Numbered from the stretch's first letter, positions 49,207 through 58,565 are shown. The stretch: DNA of 64,000 bases from an uncultured Eubacteriales bacterium (GCA_905203305.1 CAJKVH010000005.1:30910-94909), one strand, 5' to 3'. The notes: a model not told the origin generated them from the letters alone. Numbers and translations: made by a program.

Positions 49207-49274
49207 GTATAATATTATATATTTTTTTTTGATTTTTTTCAAGCTAGGATGGGTGGTCAAAAATTCACTCTAAC

Positions 49275-50999
49275 TTATTCCCAATATAATACCGGATATA
49301 AAAAACCTTCCTTCATTTTGTATTTTGAACTATTATTTACAATCTCTAAAATACTAGGCATATTTTCTGCATCTAAAAATTCTGCATCTATAGTAATATC
49401 TTCATATGTTTTTCCTGCTGCAGGATACTCTATTGAATATTTGCAATTATTCACATAACATTTAGCGTTAGAATAGCTATACGTACCTACAATACCTCCT
49501 ATTACGCCTTCTTTTTGCAAATTAATTTTTCCATTATTATAACACATATTAATTTCACCTGATGAACTTTGAGAAATAAATCCCACAATTCCTCCATAAT
49601 TTTGTATTGTATTTCCAGTTGTATTTCCAATGTTATAACAATTAACTATATTAGTAGTTCCATCCGAATCTCCTGCTATGCCTCCAATCGAATACACAGT
49701 ATCACCTTTAACATCAATGTTACCAGAATTATAGCAGTAAGTAATTTGTGAATATGGCTGTTCAGTTTCTCCTACTATACCTCCCACTCTAACTCCGCCG
49801 GCATTATTTTCTATAATAATATTTCCTATATTATATGAATAATTTACTTTTCCGCTGTAATAATTATGTCCTATTATTCCTCCTATATCCGTGAAAGTAT
49901 CTCCTTTTGCTCTCAAGGTTCCCTTATTAGCACAATCTAATATTGTTCTTGTTCCTGAACCTGTATTTCCATAATCATAACTACTTCCTACTATTCCTCC
50001 CAAAGCAACTGAATTTGTTGCTTCAGCATATATTTCACATTCATTTGCACATTTCTTTACTGTTGCATATTTTATTGCACCAGCTATACCTCCTATATAA
50101 ACATTTGAATTATAGTTAGTTCCTGTATTAATAACTGAAATATTTCCGGAAATAGTTAATTCTTCAATTGTTCCTCTACTATATGAAAAAAGCCCTGCGT
50201 ATATGGTTCCATTTACCTCTTTGTTAATATTAATATATATATTGGATATCTTTTTTCCATTTCCTTGAAAAGTTCCTGCAAAAGCATTTTCATAATTAGT
50301 ACCAATAGGTATAAATCCACTCCCTGTTGTTACCTCTTTTTTTATGCTTTCTGCTATTCCATCACTATTGATGTCACCATTATTTTCGAATTCTGTATAA
50401 ACTTTATTATAATTTACATACGAATTAAATGAATCAAAATTCAAATTTTTTTCTAGCCTTACATATTTTCCACTATAATTATTTCCATTTCTAACTTCCT
50501 GTGAAAACTTAACTAAATCTTCTATACTTTCTATTTTATATGGATTCGAACTTGTTCCATTCCCTGCTAATATACCAGGTGTTTCATCTTCAACTTTTTC
50601 CGTAGTATCTACATATTCTTCTGTATTTCCATCTTCTGAAATTAGTATATCATATCCATCTACATTTACTATCGCTGGTAATTCTTTTATTCGATTAGTT
50701 TCATCACTGGATATTTCTTCATTATTATATGTTAAATTTTCTATATTTCTTAAATTATCATTTAAATTATTCATTTCTATATTTCCATCTGTTCCTCTAC
50801 TCCCTGCTACTGCTAATCCCACTTGCTCTTCTGCATTTGCTTTTTTTGTATTTTCACTAGCTTCAGTTGCCTTTGTTAAAATCCCATTATCACCAGTTAA
50901 TGTTGCAATCGTTACTCCTGCTAAAATCAATAGCACAATTATTGTTATAACAAGCGCAATAAGAGTGATTCCTTTATTAGTTTTTACAAAGTTTTTCAT
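49275..50999 (-). CDS. Pilin-like surface protein with GLUG repeats
   Basis: 574 residues. The N-terminus MKNFVKTNKGITLIALVITI is a prepilin-type leader (cleavage after Gly, N-methylated residue) followed by the assembly helix. After a charged linker comes a domain opening GTSSNPYKIESIEDLVKF, then about eight GLUG repeats (VYIGGIAGAIK, VALGGIVGSSYDYG, VRVGGIVGET). It is probably a surface-displayed adhesin. It is the only intact pilin-like gene in this cluster, with a GAAAGGAA site and its own promoter region in 51000-51330. It lies inside the inferred integrative element. Confidence 0.8.
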   Translation of the reverse strand: MKNFVKTNKGITLIALVITIIVLLILAGVTIATLTGDNGILTKATEASENTKKANAEEQVGLAVAGSRGTDGNIEMNNLNDNLRNIENLTYNNEEISSDETNRIKELPAIVNVDGYDILISEDGNTEEYVDTTEKVEDETPGILAGNGTSSNPYKIESIEDLVKFSQEVRNGNNYSGKYVRLEKNLNFDSFNSYVNYNKVYTEFENNGDINSDGIAESIKKEVTTGSGFIPIGTNYENAFAGTFQGNGKKISNIYININKEVNGTIYAGLFSYSRGTIEELTISGNISVINTGTNYNSNVYIGGIAGAIKYATVKKCANECEIYAEATNSVALGGIVGSSYDYGNTGSGTRTILDCANKGTLRAKGDTFTDIGGIIGHNYYSGKVNYSYNIGNIIIENNAGGVRVGGIVGETEQPYSQITYCYNSGNIDVKGDTVYSIGGIAGDSDGTTNIVNCYNIGNTTGNTIQNYGGIVGFISQSSSGEINMCYNNGKINLQKEGVIGGIVGTYSYSNAKCYVNNCKYSIEYPAAGKTYEDITIDAEFLDAENMPSILEIVNNSSKYKMKEGFLYPVLYWE

Positions 51000-51314
51000 A
51001 GTATAATTCCTTTCTTTCGTTTCCTTTAAAACTCCCGAATATATTTAAAACATAATTCAAACTACATTTAATATATTTATGGTCATTACTTCTTTGGTAA
51101 AATCTATTTAACTCACATATTTAAATTCACTTTATTAGTTTAAATTCTTTATTCTATATTTTGGAATAGTTAAATAAAAACTCACAATAAATTCTTTCTG
51201 TAGATATCATGACACAAATTTTATTTTTTTGCAATAGATTTTTTAAATTTCTTTCATTTTTTATAATTTTTAATTTTTTTAGATACACTCAACCCTTGAT
51301 ATTACTGCATTTAA
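51000..51314 (-). promoter_or_regulatory. AT-rich leader region of the GLUG pilin-like gene
   Basis: About 315 nt without a gene. On the minus strand TTGCAA (about 51230) and CATGAT about 17 nt further are possible -35 and -10 elements. I see no riboswitch or repeat here. It includes the left end of the integrative element. Confidence 0.35.
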
Positions 51315-51398
51315 TCATTCTACATAGTGGACAATCGTTGTTACTACTAAAGCAATCAAAGTTATACCTTTGTTTCTTTTTAATGTTTTCTTTAACAT
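51315..51398 (-). pseudogene. 5' fragment of the pilin-like DUF285 gene
   Basis: 27 codons with a GGAGG site: MLKKTLKRNKGITLIALVV then TTIVHYVE and stop. It is the leader and half helix of a pilin-like protein, nearly identical to the start of the gene at 43872, and is cut at ACG AT (51338-51334), where the integrative element begins. The 3' remainder is at 44057-45265. Confidence 0.8.
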
Positions 51399-51442
51399 TT
51401 TTCATCCTCCTTAAAAATTCATATACGATTTTGTGTACTTTT

Positions 51443-51470
51443 ATAATATCACATTCGGTTAAATATTCAA
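51443..51470 (-). promoter_or_regulatory. Promoter of the interrupted pilin-like gene
   Basis: TTGAAT and TATTAT, 16 nt apart, the same as at 43919-43946. Sequence similarity between the two upstream regions extends to about 51535. Confidence 0.6.
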
Positions 51471-51543
51471 TATCTGCAGGGCATATAACCAAAATAATTT
51501 ATTTTAGTAACATTTTCGTTATATAATTATTTTAAATACTTAC

Positions 51544-51576
51544 AAAAAAATAGAAGACCCATTTAAGGTCTTCTAC
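51544..51576 (-). terminator. Terminator after eno
   Basis: TAGAAGACC and GGTCTTCTA form a 9-bp stem with a 7-nt loop followed by seven T on the minus strand. Confidence 0.85.
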
Positions 51577-51624
51577 AAAAAAATTTTATTTATTTGAACT
51601 TATCAGTTCGGCTAATTTAATTTA

Positions 51625-52932
51625 TTAAACATTTAATCCTTTTCTTCCAGCATAAATTGCAGTATCAGCAAGATCATTTTCAATGTTTAATAATCTGTTG
51701 TATTTTGCAACTCTATCTGTTCTGCAAGGAGCACCTGTTTTTATTTGTCCTGCATTTGTCGCAACTGCTACATCTGCTAATGTTGTATCTTCTGTTTCAC
51801 CACTTCTGTGTGATACAACTGCTGTGTAACCGTTTTTCTTTGCAAGTTCAATTGCATCTAATGTTTCTGTTAATGTTCCTATTTGGTTTAATTTGATTAA
51901 TATACTGTTTGTAACTCCTAAATCTAATCCTTTTTGTAATCTCTTGATGTTTGTTACAAATAAGTCATCTCCAACTAATTGAACTTTGCTTCCTAGTCTA
52001 TCTGTTAATTTTTTCCATCCAGCCCAATCTTCTTCTGCTAAACCATCTTCAACTGAGATTATTGGATATCTATTGCATAGATCTTCTATGAAGTCTATCA
52101 TTTCATCACATGTTTTTGTAACACCTATTTTCCAGAAATGATAATCTCCTTCTTTTCCTATTTTTTTAGCTTCATCATACATTTCTGTTGCAGCACAGTC
52201 TAATGCTAAGCAAATGTCTTCTCCTGGTTTATATCCAGCTTTTTCAATTGCTTCCATGATTATTGCTAATGCTTCATCTTCATCTTTAACGTTTGGTGCA
52301 AATCCACCTTCGTCTCCAACAGCTGTAGATAATCCTTTATCTTTTAAAACTTTCTTTAAGTTATGATATACTTCTGCTCCCATTCTCATACATTCTGTGA
52401 ATGATTTTGCTCCAACTGGCATTATCATAAATTCTTGTACACTTAATGTAGAATCAGCATGTTTTCCACCATTCATAATGTTCATCATAGGTGTTGGAAG
52501 TACTTTTGCATTTATTCCACCAATGTAATTATATAATTCCATTCCAAGTGAACTAGCAGCTGCTCTTGCTACTGCAAGTGATACACCAAGTGTAGCATTT
52601 GCTCCTAATTTTCCTTTATTTTCTGTTCCATCTAATTCTATTAATGTTTTATCTAATTTTACTTGATCATAGGCGTTCATTCCTAATATTTTTTCTTTGA
52701 TTATTGTATTTACATTTTCTACTGCTTTTAGTACACCTTTTCCTAAATATCTTGATTTGTCTCCATCACGTAATTCAACAGCTTCAAAACTTCCTGTTGA
52801 AGCTCCTGATGGTACTAAAGCTACTCCTTGGCTTCCATCTTCTAGTACTACTTCTACTTGTACTGTAGGATTTCCTCTAGAATCTAATACCTCTAATGCT
52901 CTTACTTCATCAATTTCCAAATATTCTTTCAT
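51625..52932 (-). CDS. eno: Enolase
   Basis: 435 residues from the ATG at 52932, chosen over the longer open frame because GGAGG lies just upstream and the protein then starts MKEYLEIDEVRALEVLDSRG as in the family. The motifs VGDEGGFAPN, SVEDGLAEEDW, KLNQIGTLTET and SHRSGETEDT include the metal ligands and catalytic residues. It converts 2-phosphoglycerate to phosphoenolpyruvate. It is the last gene of the glycolytic cluster and has its own terminator. Confidence 0.97.
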   Translation of the reverse strand: MKEYLEIDEVRALEVLDSRGNPTVQVEVVLEDGSQGVALVPSGASTGSFEAVELRDGDKSRYLGKGVLKAVENVNTIIKEKILGMNAYDQVKLDKTLIELDGTENKGKLGANATLGVSLAVARAAASSLGMELYNYIGGINAKVLPTPMMNIMNGGKHADSTLSVQEFMIMPVGAKSFTECMRMGAEVYHNLKKVLKDKGLSTAVGDEGGFAPNVKDEDEALAIIMEAIEKAGYKPGEDICLALDCAATEMYDEAKKIGKEGDYHFWKIGVTKTCDEMIDFIEDLCNRYPIISVEDGLAEEDWAGWKKLTDRLGSKVQLVGDDLFVTNIKRLQKGLDLGVTNSILIKLNQIGTLTETLDAIELAKKNGYTAVVSHRSGETEDTTLADVAVATNAGQIKTGAPCRTDRVAKYNRLLNIENDLADTAIYAGRKGLNV

Positions 52933-53006
52933 TCGAAATTCCTCCTTAAAATTATATATAAATGTCATTACAATGTTGTAATTACCATTTTTATCTATTA
53001 CCCAAA

Positions 53007-53741
53007 TCACATTTTTAAAATTTGATTTTTATTTTTCTCTTGTTCCTTACGTCTTTTTTCTTCTTCTTTTTTGGCTTTTTCTTGACGCTTTTGTTTTTTT
53101 CTTTCTTCTTGTATAGCTGCTTTTTGTTCTAACTCTATTTGTTTTTCTTGTGCAGCTTTTATTTCTTTATCAAAACCAACTACATTATTTACGGTTTTTA
53201 AATACATACCTGCTTGATATTCTTCTTTTTTTATTTTTACATCAATATCTTTTTCAAAATATTTTTCTAAAATTTTTCTTTCTTCTTTTATTTCTCCACC
53301 TAGGTGTAAATATTTATATCTCCAAATAACGTGTCTTACATAACTTGCATATTCTTCTTTGCTTATTTTTTCATAACCAAATTCTACTTTAAATCTACAA
53401 TGTGCAATTGATATTGTGAGATTAGTCCATAATTCTTGATCTGTATCTACAAAATCTTGTCTTAAGTCTTTTATTGTTTGATATAAGGTATCTACTATTT
53501 TTAAATATTCATTTTCATTAATATTGAATCTTTTAGGTACTTCATAAACATTTACAGGTTTCTTTTTTAATAATCCTTTTGGAAGATAGTAAAAATACAT
53601 TTCTCCTGTTTGTTCACTTTCCTCTTCATCTATAACTGATGCATATAGATAAATTTCTTCCCATTTTTCTGGAATTAAATCAAATAAACAATTTTGTATT
53701 TTTTCATACTTATCTTTCATGTTTTTTGTAGTTCTAAGCAT
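53007..53741 (-). CDS. YezG/DUF600-like protein with charged coiled-coil tail
   Basis: 244 residues. The first 150 residues (IQNCLFDLIPEKWEEIYLYA, GEMYFYYLP, LWTNLTISI, FKVEFGYE) match the YezG (DUF600) family, known as immunity proteins for LXG-type toxins. The C-terminal 60 residues are a Lys/Glu/Arg/Gln coiled coil not usual in YezG. No LXG toxin gene is nearby; it lies between gpmI and eno. It may be an orphan immunity protein or a recruited domain. The AGGAG site is good. Confidence 0.65.
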   Translation of the reverse strand: MLRTTKNMKDKYEKIQNCLFDLIPEKWEEIYLYASVIDEEESEQTGEMYFYYLPKGLLKKKPVNVYEVPKRFNINENEYLKIVDTLYQTIKDLRQDFVDTDQELWTNLTISIAHCRFKVEFGYEKISKEEYASYVRHVIWRYKYLHLGGEIKEERKILEKYFEKDIDVKIKKEEYQAGMYLKTVNNVVGFDKEIKAAQEKQIELEQKAAIQEERKKQKRQEKAKKEEEKRRKEQEKNKNQILKM

Positions 53742-53755
53742 CCCCTTTTACACTC

Positions 53756-55288
53756 CTATTTTTCAATCAAACTTTCTCCAGTCATTTCTTCAGGTTTTTC
53801 TATTCCCATTAGCTCTAGTATTGTTGGTGCTAAATCTGCTAATTTTCCTTCTTTTAATTTTACATTTTCTTTTTCAGAAATAAGGATTAATGGTACTACA
53901 TTTGTTGTATGAGCAGTATGTGGTTCTCCTGTTTTATAGTCTATCATTTGCTCTGCATTTCCATGATCTGCCGTTATTAATAAGTTTGCTTTTTGTGCAA
54001 TTATTGCTTCTAATACTTTTCCTACGCATTCATCTATTGTTTCAATTGCTTTTATAGCTGCTGTTAAACTTCCAGTATGCCCTACCATATCTGGGTTAGC
54101 ATAATTTAATATAATACAGTTGTATTTTTTAGAATTTATTGCTTCAACAACTTTGTCTGTTACTTCATATGCACTCATTTCTGGTTGCATATCGTATGTT
54201 TCAACTTTTGGAGATGGTACTAAAATTCTATCTTCTCCTTCATATTGTTTTTCTTCTCCACCATTAAAGAAGAATGTAACATGTGCGTATTTTTCTGTTT
54301 CTGCAATTCTTAATTGTTTTCCTCCAGCTTTGCTTATTACTTCTCCTAATGTATTTTTTACTGGTTCTTTTTTGAATGCAATATGAACATTTGGCATTGT
54401 TTCATCATAACTTGTAAAACATACAAAATATAAATTCATTTTTTTAGTTTCAAATTCATTAAAATCTTTATCTACAATTGCTCTTGTAATTTGTCTTGCT
54501 CTATCTGGTCTAAAGTTAAAGAATATTACTGAATCTCCATCTTCTATTGTAGCTACTGGTTTATCACCATTTACTATAACTGTTGGTTCTACAAATTCAT
54601 CAAATACTTCTTTTTGATATGAACTTTCGATTGCATTTATAGCACTTCCGGCTGTTTCACCTTTTCCATAAACCATAGCATCATACGCTTTTTGAACTCT
54701 ATTCCAACGTTTATCTCTATCCATAGCGTAGAATCTTCCTGCAATTGATGCAATTTTTCCAACGCCTTTTTCTTTCATTTTTTCTTCTAATTCTTGTATA
54801 TAATTTTCTGCTGATGCAGGTGGTGTATCTCTTCCATCTAAGAAGCAGTGTACATATACATCTTCAAAATCCCTTCTTTTAGCCATTTCTAGTAAACCAT
54901 ATAGATGTCTATTATGACTATGAACTCCACCATCTGATACTAGACCTAGTATATGAAGTTTTGAATTATTTTTTTTGCAATTTTCTATTGCTTTTACAAA
55001 TTCATCATTACTAAAGAAATCTCCATCTTCTATTGATTTTGTTATTCTTGTTAACTCTTGATATACTATTCTTCCAGCTCCGATATTTGTATGTCCAACT
55101 TCTGAATTTCCCATTTGTCCTTCTGGTAATCCAACAGCTAGCCCACTTGCAGCTATTTTTGTTGTCGGATATTTTTTCATTAGTTTATCAATGTTTGGTG
55201 TGTTTGCTAATTTTACTGCATTTCCTTCTTTATGATTGTTTTCTCCAAATCCATCTAATATCATTAGCATTGTTAACTTACTATCCAT
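53756..55288 (-). CDS. gpmI: 2,3-bisphosphoglycerate-independent phosphoglycerate mutase
   Basis: About 510 residues from ATG 55288, which has an AGAAGGATG site; the frame is open 13 codons further. The metal-binding start MLMILDGFGE, the phosphoserine motif GQMGNSEVGHTNIGAGR and the metal ligands in TADHGNAEQM and ANPDMVGHTG are present. It interconverts 3- and 2-phosphoglycerate using Mn. It stands in the gap-pgk-tpiA-gpmI-eno gene row. Confidence 0.96.
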   Translation of the reverse strand: MDSKLTMLMILDGFGENNHKEGNAVKLANTPNIDKLMKKYPTTKIAASGLAVGLPEGQMGNSEVGHTNIGAGRIVYQELTRITKSIEDGDFFSNDEFVKAIENCKKNNSKLHILGLVSDGGVHSHNRHLYGLLEMAKRRDFEDVYVHCFLDGRDTPPASAENYIQELEEKMKEKGVGKIASIAGRFYAMDRDKRWNRVQKAYDAMVYGKGETAGSAINAIESSYQKEVFDEFVEPTVIVNGDKPVATIEDGDSVIFFNFRPDRARQITRAIVDKDFNEFETKKMNLYFVCFTSYDETMPNVHIAFKKEPVKNTLGEVISKAGGKQLRIAETEKYAHVTFFFNGGEEKQYEGEDRILVPSPKVETYDMQPEMSAYEVTDKVVEAINSKKYNCIILNYANPDMVGHTGSLTAAIKAIETIDECVGKVLEAIIAQKANLLITADHGNAEQMIDYKTGEPHTAHTTNVVPLILISEKENVKLKEGKLADLAPTILELMGIEKPEEMTGESLIEK

Positions 55289-55346
55289 AAAATTTTCATC
55301 CTTCTTTCTTATTTTTTGTGTCATCATACTTATGGAGATTTTTCTT

Positions 55347-56099
55347 TTATTTATTATAGTTTACTATTTTTTCAAATGTTTCAGCTTTTAAGCTTGCTCC
55401 TCCAATTAAGCCGCCATCTATATCTGGCATTTCAAGTAATTCTTTTGCATTTTCTGGTTTCATACTTCCACCGTATTGTATTATAACTCCTTCTGCCACA
55501 TTTTGTCCATAGATTTTAGAAATTTCATCTCTTATTTTTTTGCAGCTTTCATTTGCATCTTCTGCTGTTGCTGTTTTTCCAGTTCCAATTGCCCATATTG
55601 GTTCATATGCTATTATTGTATTTTGAACTTGATCGTTTGTTAAACCTTCTAATGCTTTTCTTGTTTGTTCTGTTATTACTTCAAATGCAATTCCAGCTTC
55701 TCTTTGCTCTAGAGTTTCTCCAACACATACTATTGGTTTTAATTCGTTTTCAAATGCTGCTTTTATTTTTTTGTTTACTGTTTCATCTGTTTCTGCAAAA
55801 TATTGTCTTCTTTCAGAATGCCCAATTATAACATATTCTACTCCTATTGCTTTTAACATTTTTCCAGAAACTTCTCCTGTGTATGCTCCTTTTTCTGCAA
55901 AATGCATATTTTGAGCTCCAATTTTTATATTTGTTCTTTGTGCTGCAAGTAAACTATAAAATAAATCTGTATATGGTACGCATAAAACTACTTCATTTTC
56001 TGTTTCTTTCACTTCTGGTGCTAATTTTGTTATCATTTCCATTGCTTCATTTGGAAGCATATTCATTTTCCAGTTTCCAGCTATTACTTTTCTTCTCAT
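55347..56099 (-). CDS. tpiA: Triosephosphate isomerase
   Basis: 250 residues, TIM barrel. The substrate Lys is in AGNWKMN (residues 7-13), the catalytic His in IGHSERRQYF, the catalytic Glu in AYEPIWAIGTGKTA, and the phosphate-binding end is QYGGSMKPEN and GLIGGASL. It interconverts dihydroxyacetone phosphate and glyceraldehyde 3-phosphate. The site AAAGAAAGGAA precedes the ATG. Confidence 0.97.
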   Translation of the reverse strand: MRRKVIAGNWKMNMLPNEAMEMITKLAPEVKETENEVVLCVPYTDLFYSLLAAQRTNIKIGAQNMHFAEKGAYTGEVSGKMLKAIGVEYVIIGHSERRQYFAETDETVNKKIKAAFENELKPIVCVGETLEQREAGIAFEVITEQTRKALEGLTNDQVQNTIIAYEPIWAIGTGKTATAEDANESCKKIRDEISKIYGQNVAEGVIIQYGGSMKPENAKELLEMPDIDGGLIGGASLKAETFEKIVNYNK

Positions 56100-56132
56100 A
56101 CTTAATTAAATTCCTTTCTTTAAGACTTGAAG

Positions 56133-56708
56133 CTATATTTTAACAGCTTCTTTTCTTAGCAAGATTTCTTTTTTTATTATATCTATCAATTCTTTTTTTG
56201 ATTTTTCTGTATAATCATTTGTTAAAACAGCGTCAAACTGTTCTCTTAAATTTTTGTTAGTTTTATATTCTTCTATATGTTCATCTATTTCTTTTAGTCT
56301 TGCCATTTCTACTTCTTTAGATAAATTCCTTTTCTTTAATTCTAATTTTGCTCTTTCAATATCTTCTGGAATAATATATATAGAAAATATATTTTTAAAA
56401 TGTTTTCTAACATTATATATGGTACTATAGTGAACTTCTGTTACTTGGTCTTCATCTGACTCTATTTTCTCAGTTCTATATCCATATTTAGATCCTAAAA
56501 ATTCAAAATTAACTTTAAGTTTATTATTTCTTACAAGTTCTTCAAATTTTTTATCATCTACAAATTCTTTGTCAACGCCATTTATTTCGTTTTCTCTAAT
56601 TTTTCTTGTAGTTACTATTACTAAATTTTTAAATCCTAGTTCCTCTACTATTACATTTTTAAAAAATGATTTTCCTGTTCCTGTTATTCCAGATAATGTT
56701 ACTATCAT
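56133..56708 (-). CDS. Guanylate kinase-like P-loop protein
   Basis: 191 residues. The P-loop is SGITGTGKS (residues 6-14), and VTTRKIRENEINGVDKEFV and FLGSKYGYRTEKIES correspond to the GMP-binding segments of guanylate kinase (TTRxxRxxExxGxDYxFV). Divergence from Gmk and its place between tpiA and a Nudix gene suggest a secondary nucleotide kinase; a housekeeping gmk may exist elsewhere. Its start overlaps the Nudix gene end by 4 nt, so the two are translationally coupled. Confidence 0.7.
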   Translation of the reverse strand: MIVTLSGITGTGKSFFKNVIVEELGFKNLVIVTTRKIRENEINGVDKEFVDDKKFEELVRNNKLKVNFEFLGSKYGYRTEKIESDEDQVTEVHYSTIYNVRKHFKNIFSIYIIPEDIERAKLELKKRNLSKEVEMARLKEIDEHIEEYKTNKNLREQFDAVLTNDYTEKSKKELIDIIKKEILLRKEAVKI

Positions 56709-57301
56709 ACTTTTTCCTCTCTTTGAATATCTTTTCTACCATAATAAATATCTTTAACTTTTTCAAATATATCACTATAATCATGATCTTTAGGGAATTT
56801 AGTTCTGCCTTGCTTTATTAATTCAAATGCTTCTTCTAGAGGAAGCCATACACATCTGTCTATTTCTTCTTCTTGAATTTCAATTTTCGAATTATTTCTT
56901 TTTAAACAGAAAAATGTTATAAAGAAATTTTTTATTTTTCCCTTACTTTTAAAGCCTAAAGGAACACCATTAGGTGTAACTTTTATGACATTCATTGCTT
57001 CTTCAAGTCCAATTCCAAGTTCTTCTTTTAATTCTCTTACCATAGCTTGAGTTTCTGTTTCGTTATTGTCTAAATGTCCAGAACATAAGTCTTTTTTTCC
57101 TGGTGTTAGTCCTTTATTTGCTCTAACTTCTATTAAGACTTCTCCTTTTTCGTTTATAACAAAACAGCTAACTCCCTTTAACCATTCATCTTGACTTAGT
57201 GTTTTTTCTTCTATTTTTTCTATCATTCTTGTAAATTTGCCTGTGCTATCATAAACCTTATATTTTTCAAATGATACTCCAGATATTCTTCGATTTTCCA
57301 T
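56705..57301 (-). CDS. Nudix hydrolase (Idi/YfcD-like)
   Basis: 198 residues. The Nudix box GX5EX7REUXEEXGU is complete: GHLDNNETETQAMVRELKEE then LG. The arrangement, with VFVINEKGEVLIEVRANK-like strands before it, resembles the isopentenyl-diphosphate isomerase-like or YfcD group. The substrate is unknown. It is coupled to the guanylate kinase-like gene by a 4-nt overlap. Confidence 0.8.
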   Translation of the reverse strand: MENRRISGVSFEKYKVYDSTGKFTRMIEKIEEKTLSQDEWLKGVSCFVINEKGEVLIEVRANKGLTPGKKDLCSGHLDNNETETQAMVRELKEELGIGLEEAMNVIKVTPNGVPLGFKSKGKIKNFFITFFCLKRNNSKIEIQEEEIDRCVWLPLEEAFELIKQGRTKFPKDHDYSDIFEKVKDIYYGRKDIQREEKV

Positions 57302-57359
57302 TTATATACTGCCTTTCTTTATAACTATTTTTATCTAAGATATTTTAGAGTTTTAATAT

Positions 57360-58544
57360 CTATTTATCTAATAAAGCTTCTATTCCTGGTAATTTTTTTC
57401 CTTCTAAAAATTCTAATGATGCTCCTCCACCAGTTGATATATGAGTCATTTTGTCTGCTAGTCCTGCTTTTTCAACTGCTGCTGCTGAATCTCCTCCACC
57501 AATTATTTTTATCGCATCAATATCTCCAAGAGCTTTTGCTATTTCATTTGTTCCTACTGCAAATTGATCAAATTCGAATACTCCAAGTGGTCCATTCCAT
57601 ACTATTGTCTTTGCATTTTTTAGTTCTTCTTTATATAATTTTATTGTTTCTTCTCCAATATCTAGACCTTCCCAACCATCTGGTATTTCTGTTGATTTTA
57701 CAGTTTTTGATTCTGTATCTGGTTTGAATTCTTTTCCAACTTTATTATCTATTGGAAGTAAAAATTTAACATTTTTTTCTTTTGCTTTTTCCATTAATTC
57801 TAATGCTAAGTCGCATTTATCTTCTTCACATAAAGATTCTCCAACACTATATCCTTGTGCTTTAAAGAATGTATATGCCATTCCTCCACCAATTATTAAA
57901 GTGTCAACTTTTTCAAGTAAGTTTTCTATAACGCCTATTTTATCTGATACTTTAGATCCTCCAAGTATTGCTACAAATGGTCTTTCTGGATTTTCTAATG
58001 CTTCTCCTAAGAATTTTAATTCTTTTTCTATTAAGAATCCTGATACTGCTGGTAAATATTTTGTTACACCTTCTGTTGATGCATGTGCTCTATGTGCTGT
58101 TCCAAAAGCATCATTTACAAATATTTCTCCAAATGAAGCTAATTTTTTTGCAAATTCTGGATCATTATCTGTTTCTTCTCTATGGAATCTAACATTTTCT
58201 AATAATAATATTTCTCCATTTTTTAAATTTTTAGCTTTGTTTTCAGCATCTTCCCCAATTACGTCTTTTGCCATTATTACTTCTTTTCCTAATAATTTAG
58301 AAAGTTCTTTAGCAACTGGTTCTAATGAGAATTCTTTTTTGAATTCTCCTTTTGGTCTTCCTAAGTGTGAACATAAAACTATTTTGCAATTTTGCTCTAA
58401 TAAATATTTTATTGTAGGCAAAGCTGCAACAATTCTTCTATTATCTGTTATATTTCTATTCTCATCCATTGGTACATTAAAATCGCATCTTACTAAAACT
58501 TTTTTGTCTTTTAAGTCGATATCTCTTACTGTTTTTTTACTCAT
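57360..58544 (-). CDS. pgk: Phosphoglycerate kinase
   Basis: 394 residues. VLVRCDFNVPMD at the N-terminus, substrate-binding SHLGRPKG, FVNDAFGTAHRAHAST, the hinge region ILGGSKVSDKIGV and nucleotide-binding IIGGGDSAAAVEKAG are all present. It makes ATP from 1,3-bisphosphoglycerate. The TTAGGAGG site is strong, and it follows gap. Confidence 0.98.
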   Translation of the reverse strand: MSKKTVRDIDLKDKKVLVRCDFNVPMDENRNITDNRRIVAALPTIKYLLEQNCKIVLCSHLGRPKGEFKKEFSLEPVAKELSKLLGKEVIMAKDVIGEDAENKAKNLKNGEILLLENVRFHREETDNDPEFAKKLASFGEIFVNDAFGTAHRAHASTEGVTKYLPAVSGFLIEKELKFLGEALENPERPFVAILGGSKVSDKIGVIENLLEKVDTLIIGGGMAYTFFKAQGYSVGESLCEEDKCDLALELMEKAKEKNVKFLLPIDNKVGKEFKPDTESKTVKSTEIPDGWEGLDIGEETIKLYKEELKNAKTIVWNGPLGVFEFDQFAVGTNEIAKALGDIDAIKIIGGGDSAAAVEKAGLADKMTHISTGGGASLEFLEGKKLPGIEALLDK

Positions 58545-58565
58545 AAATTTCCTCCTAAATCTAAG

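Larger units (their letters stand above)
45264..51338 (-). mobile_element. Decayed serine-recombinase integrative element carrying a DGR
   Basis: The element lies between two copies of ATCGT (45264-45268 and 51334-51338; ACGAT on the coding strand). Outside are the two halves of one pilin-like gene; inside, the ends are GGACAAT and ATTGTCC. Re-joining the element ends gives GGACAAT-7 nt-ATTGTCC, an inverted repeat around the crossover as expected for the attP of a large serine recombinase. A recombinase remnant abuts the 45.3-kb junction. Cargo: GLUG pilin-like gene, DGR target, MutS-like gene, avd, template repeat and truncated reverse transcriptase. Both recombinase and transcriptase are broken, so it is probably immobile. 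Confidence 0.7.

Noticed and set aside
45264..51347. Invertible segment flanked by ATTGTCC / GGACAAT inverted repeats
   Set aside because: Inverting the segment would not rejoin the two pilin halves, which lie in the same orientation. The repeats are better explained as the two arms of one attP split by integration.
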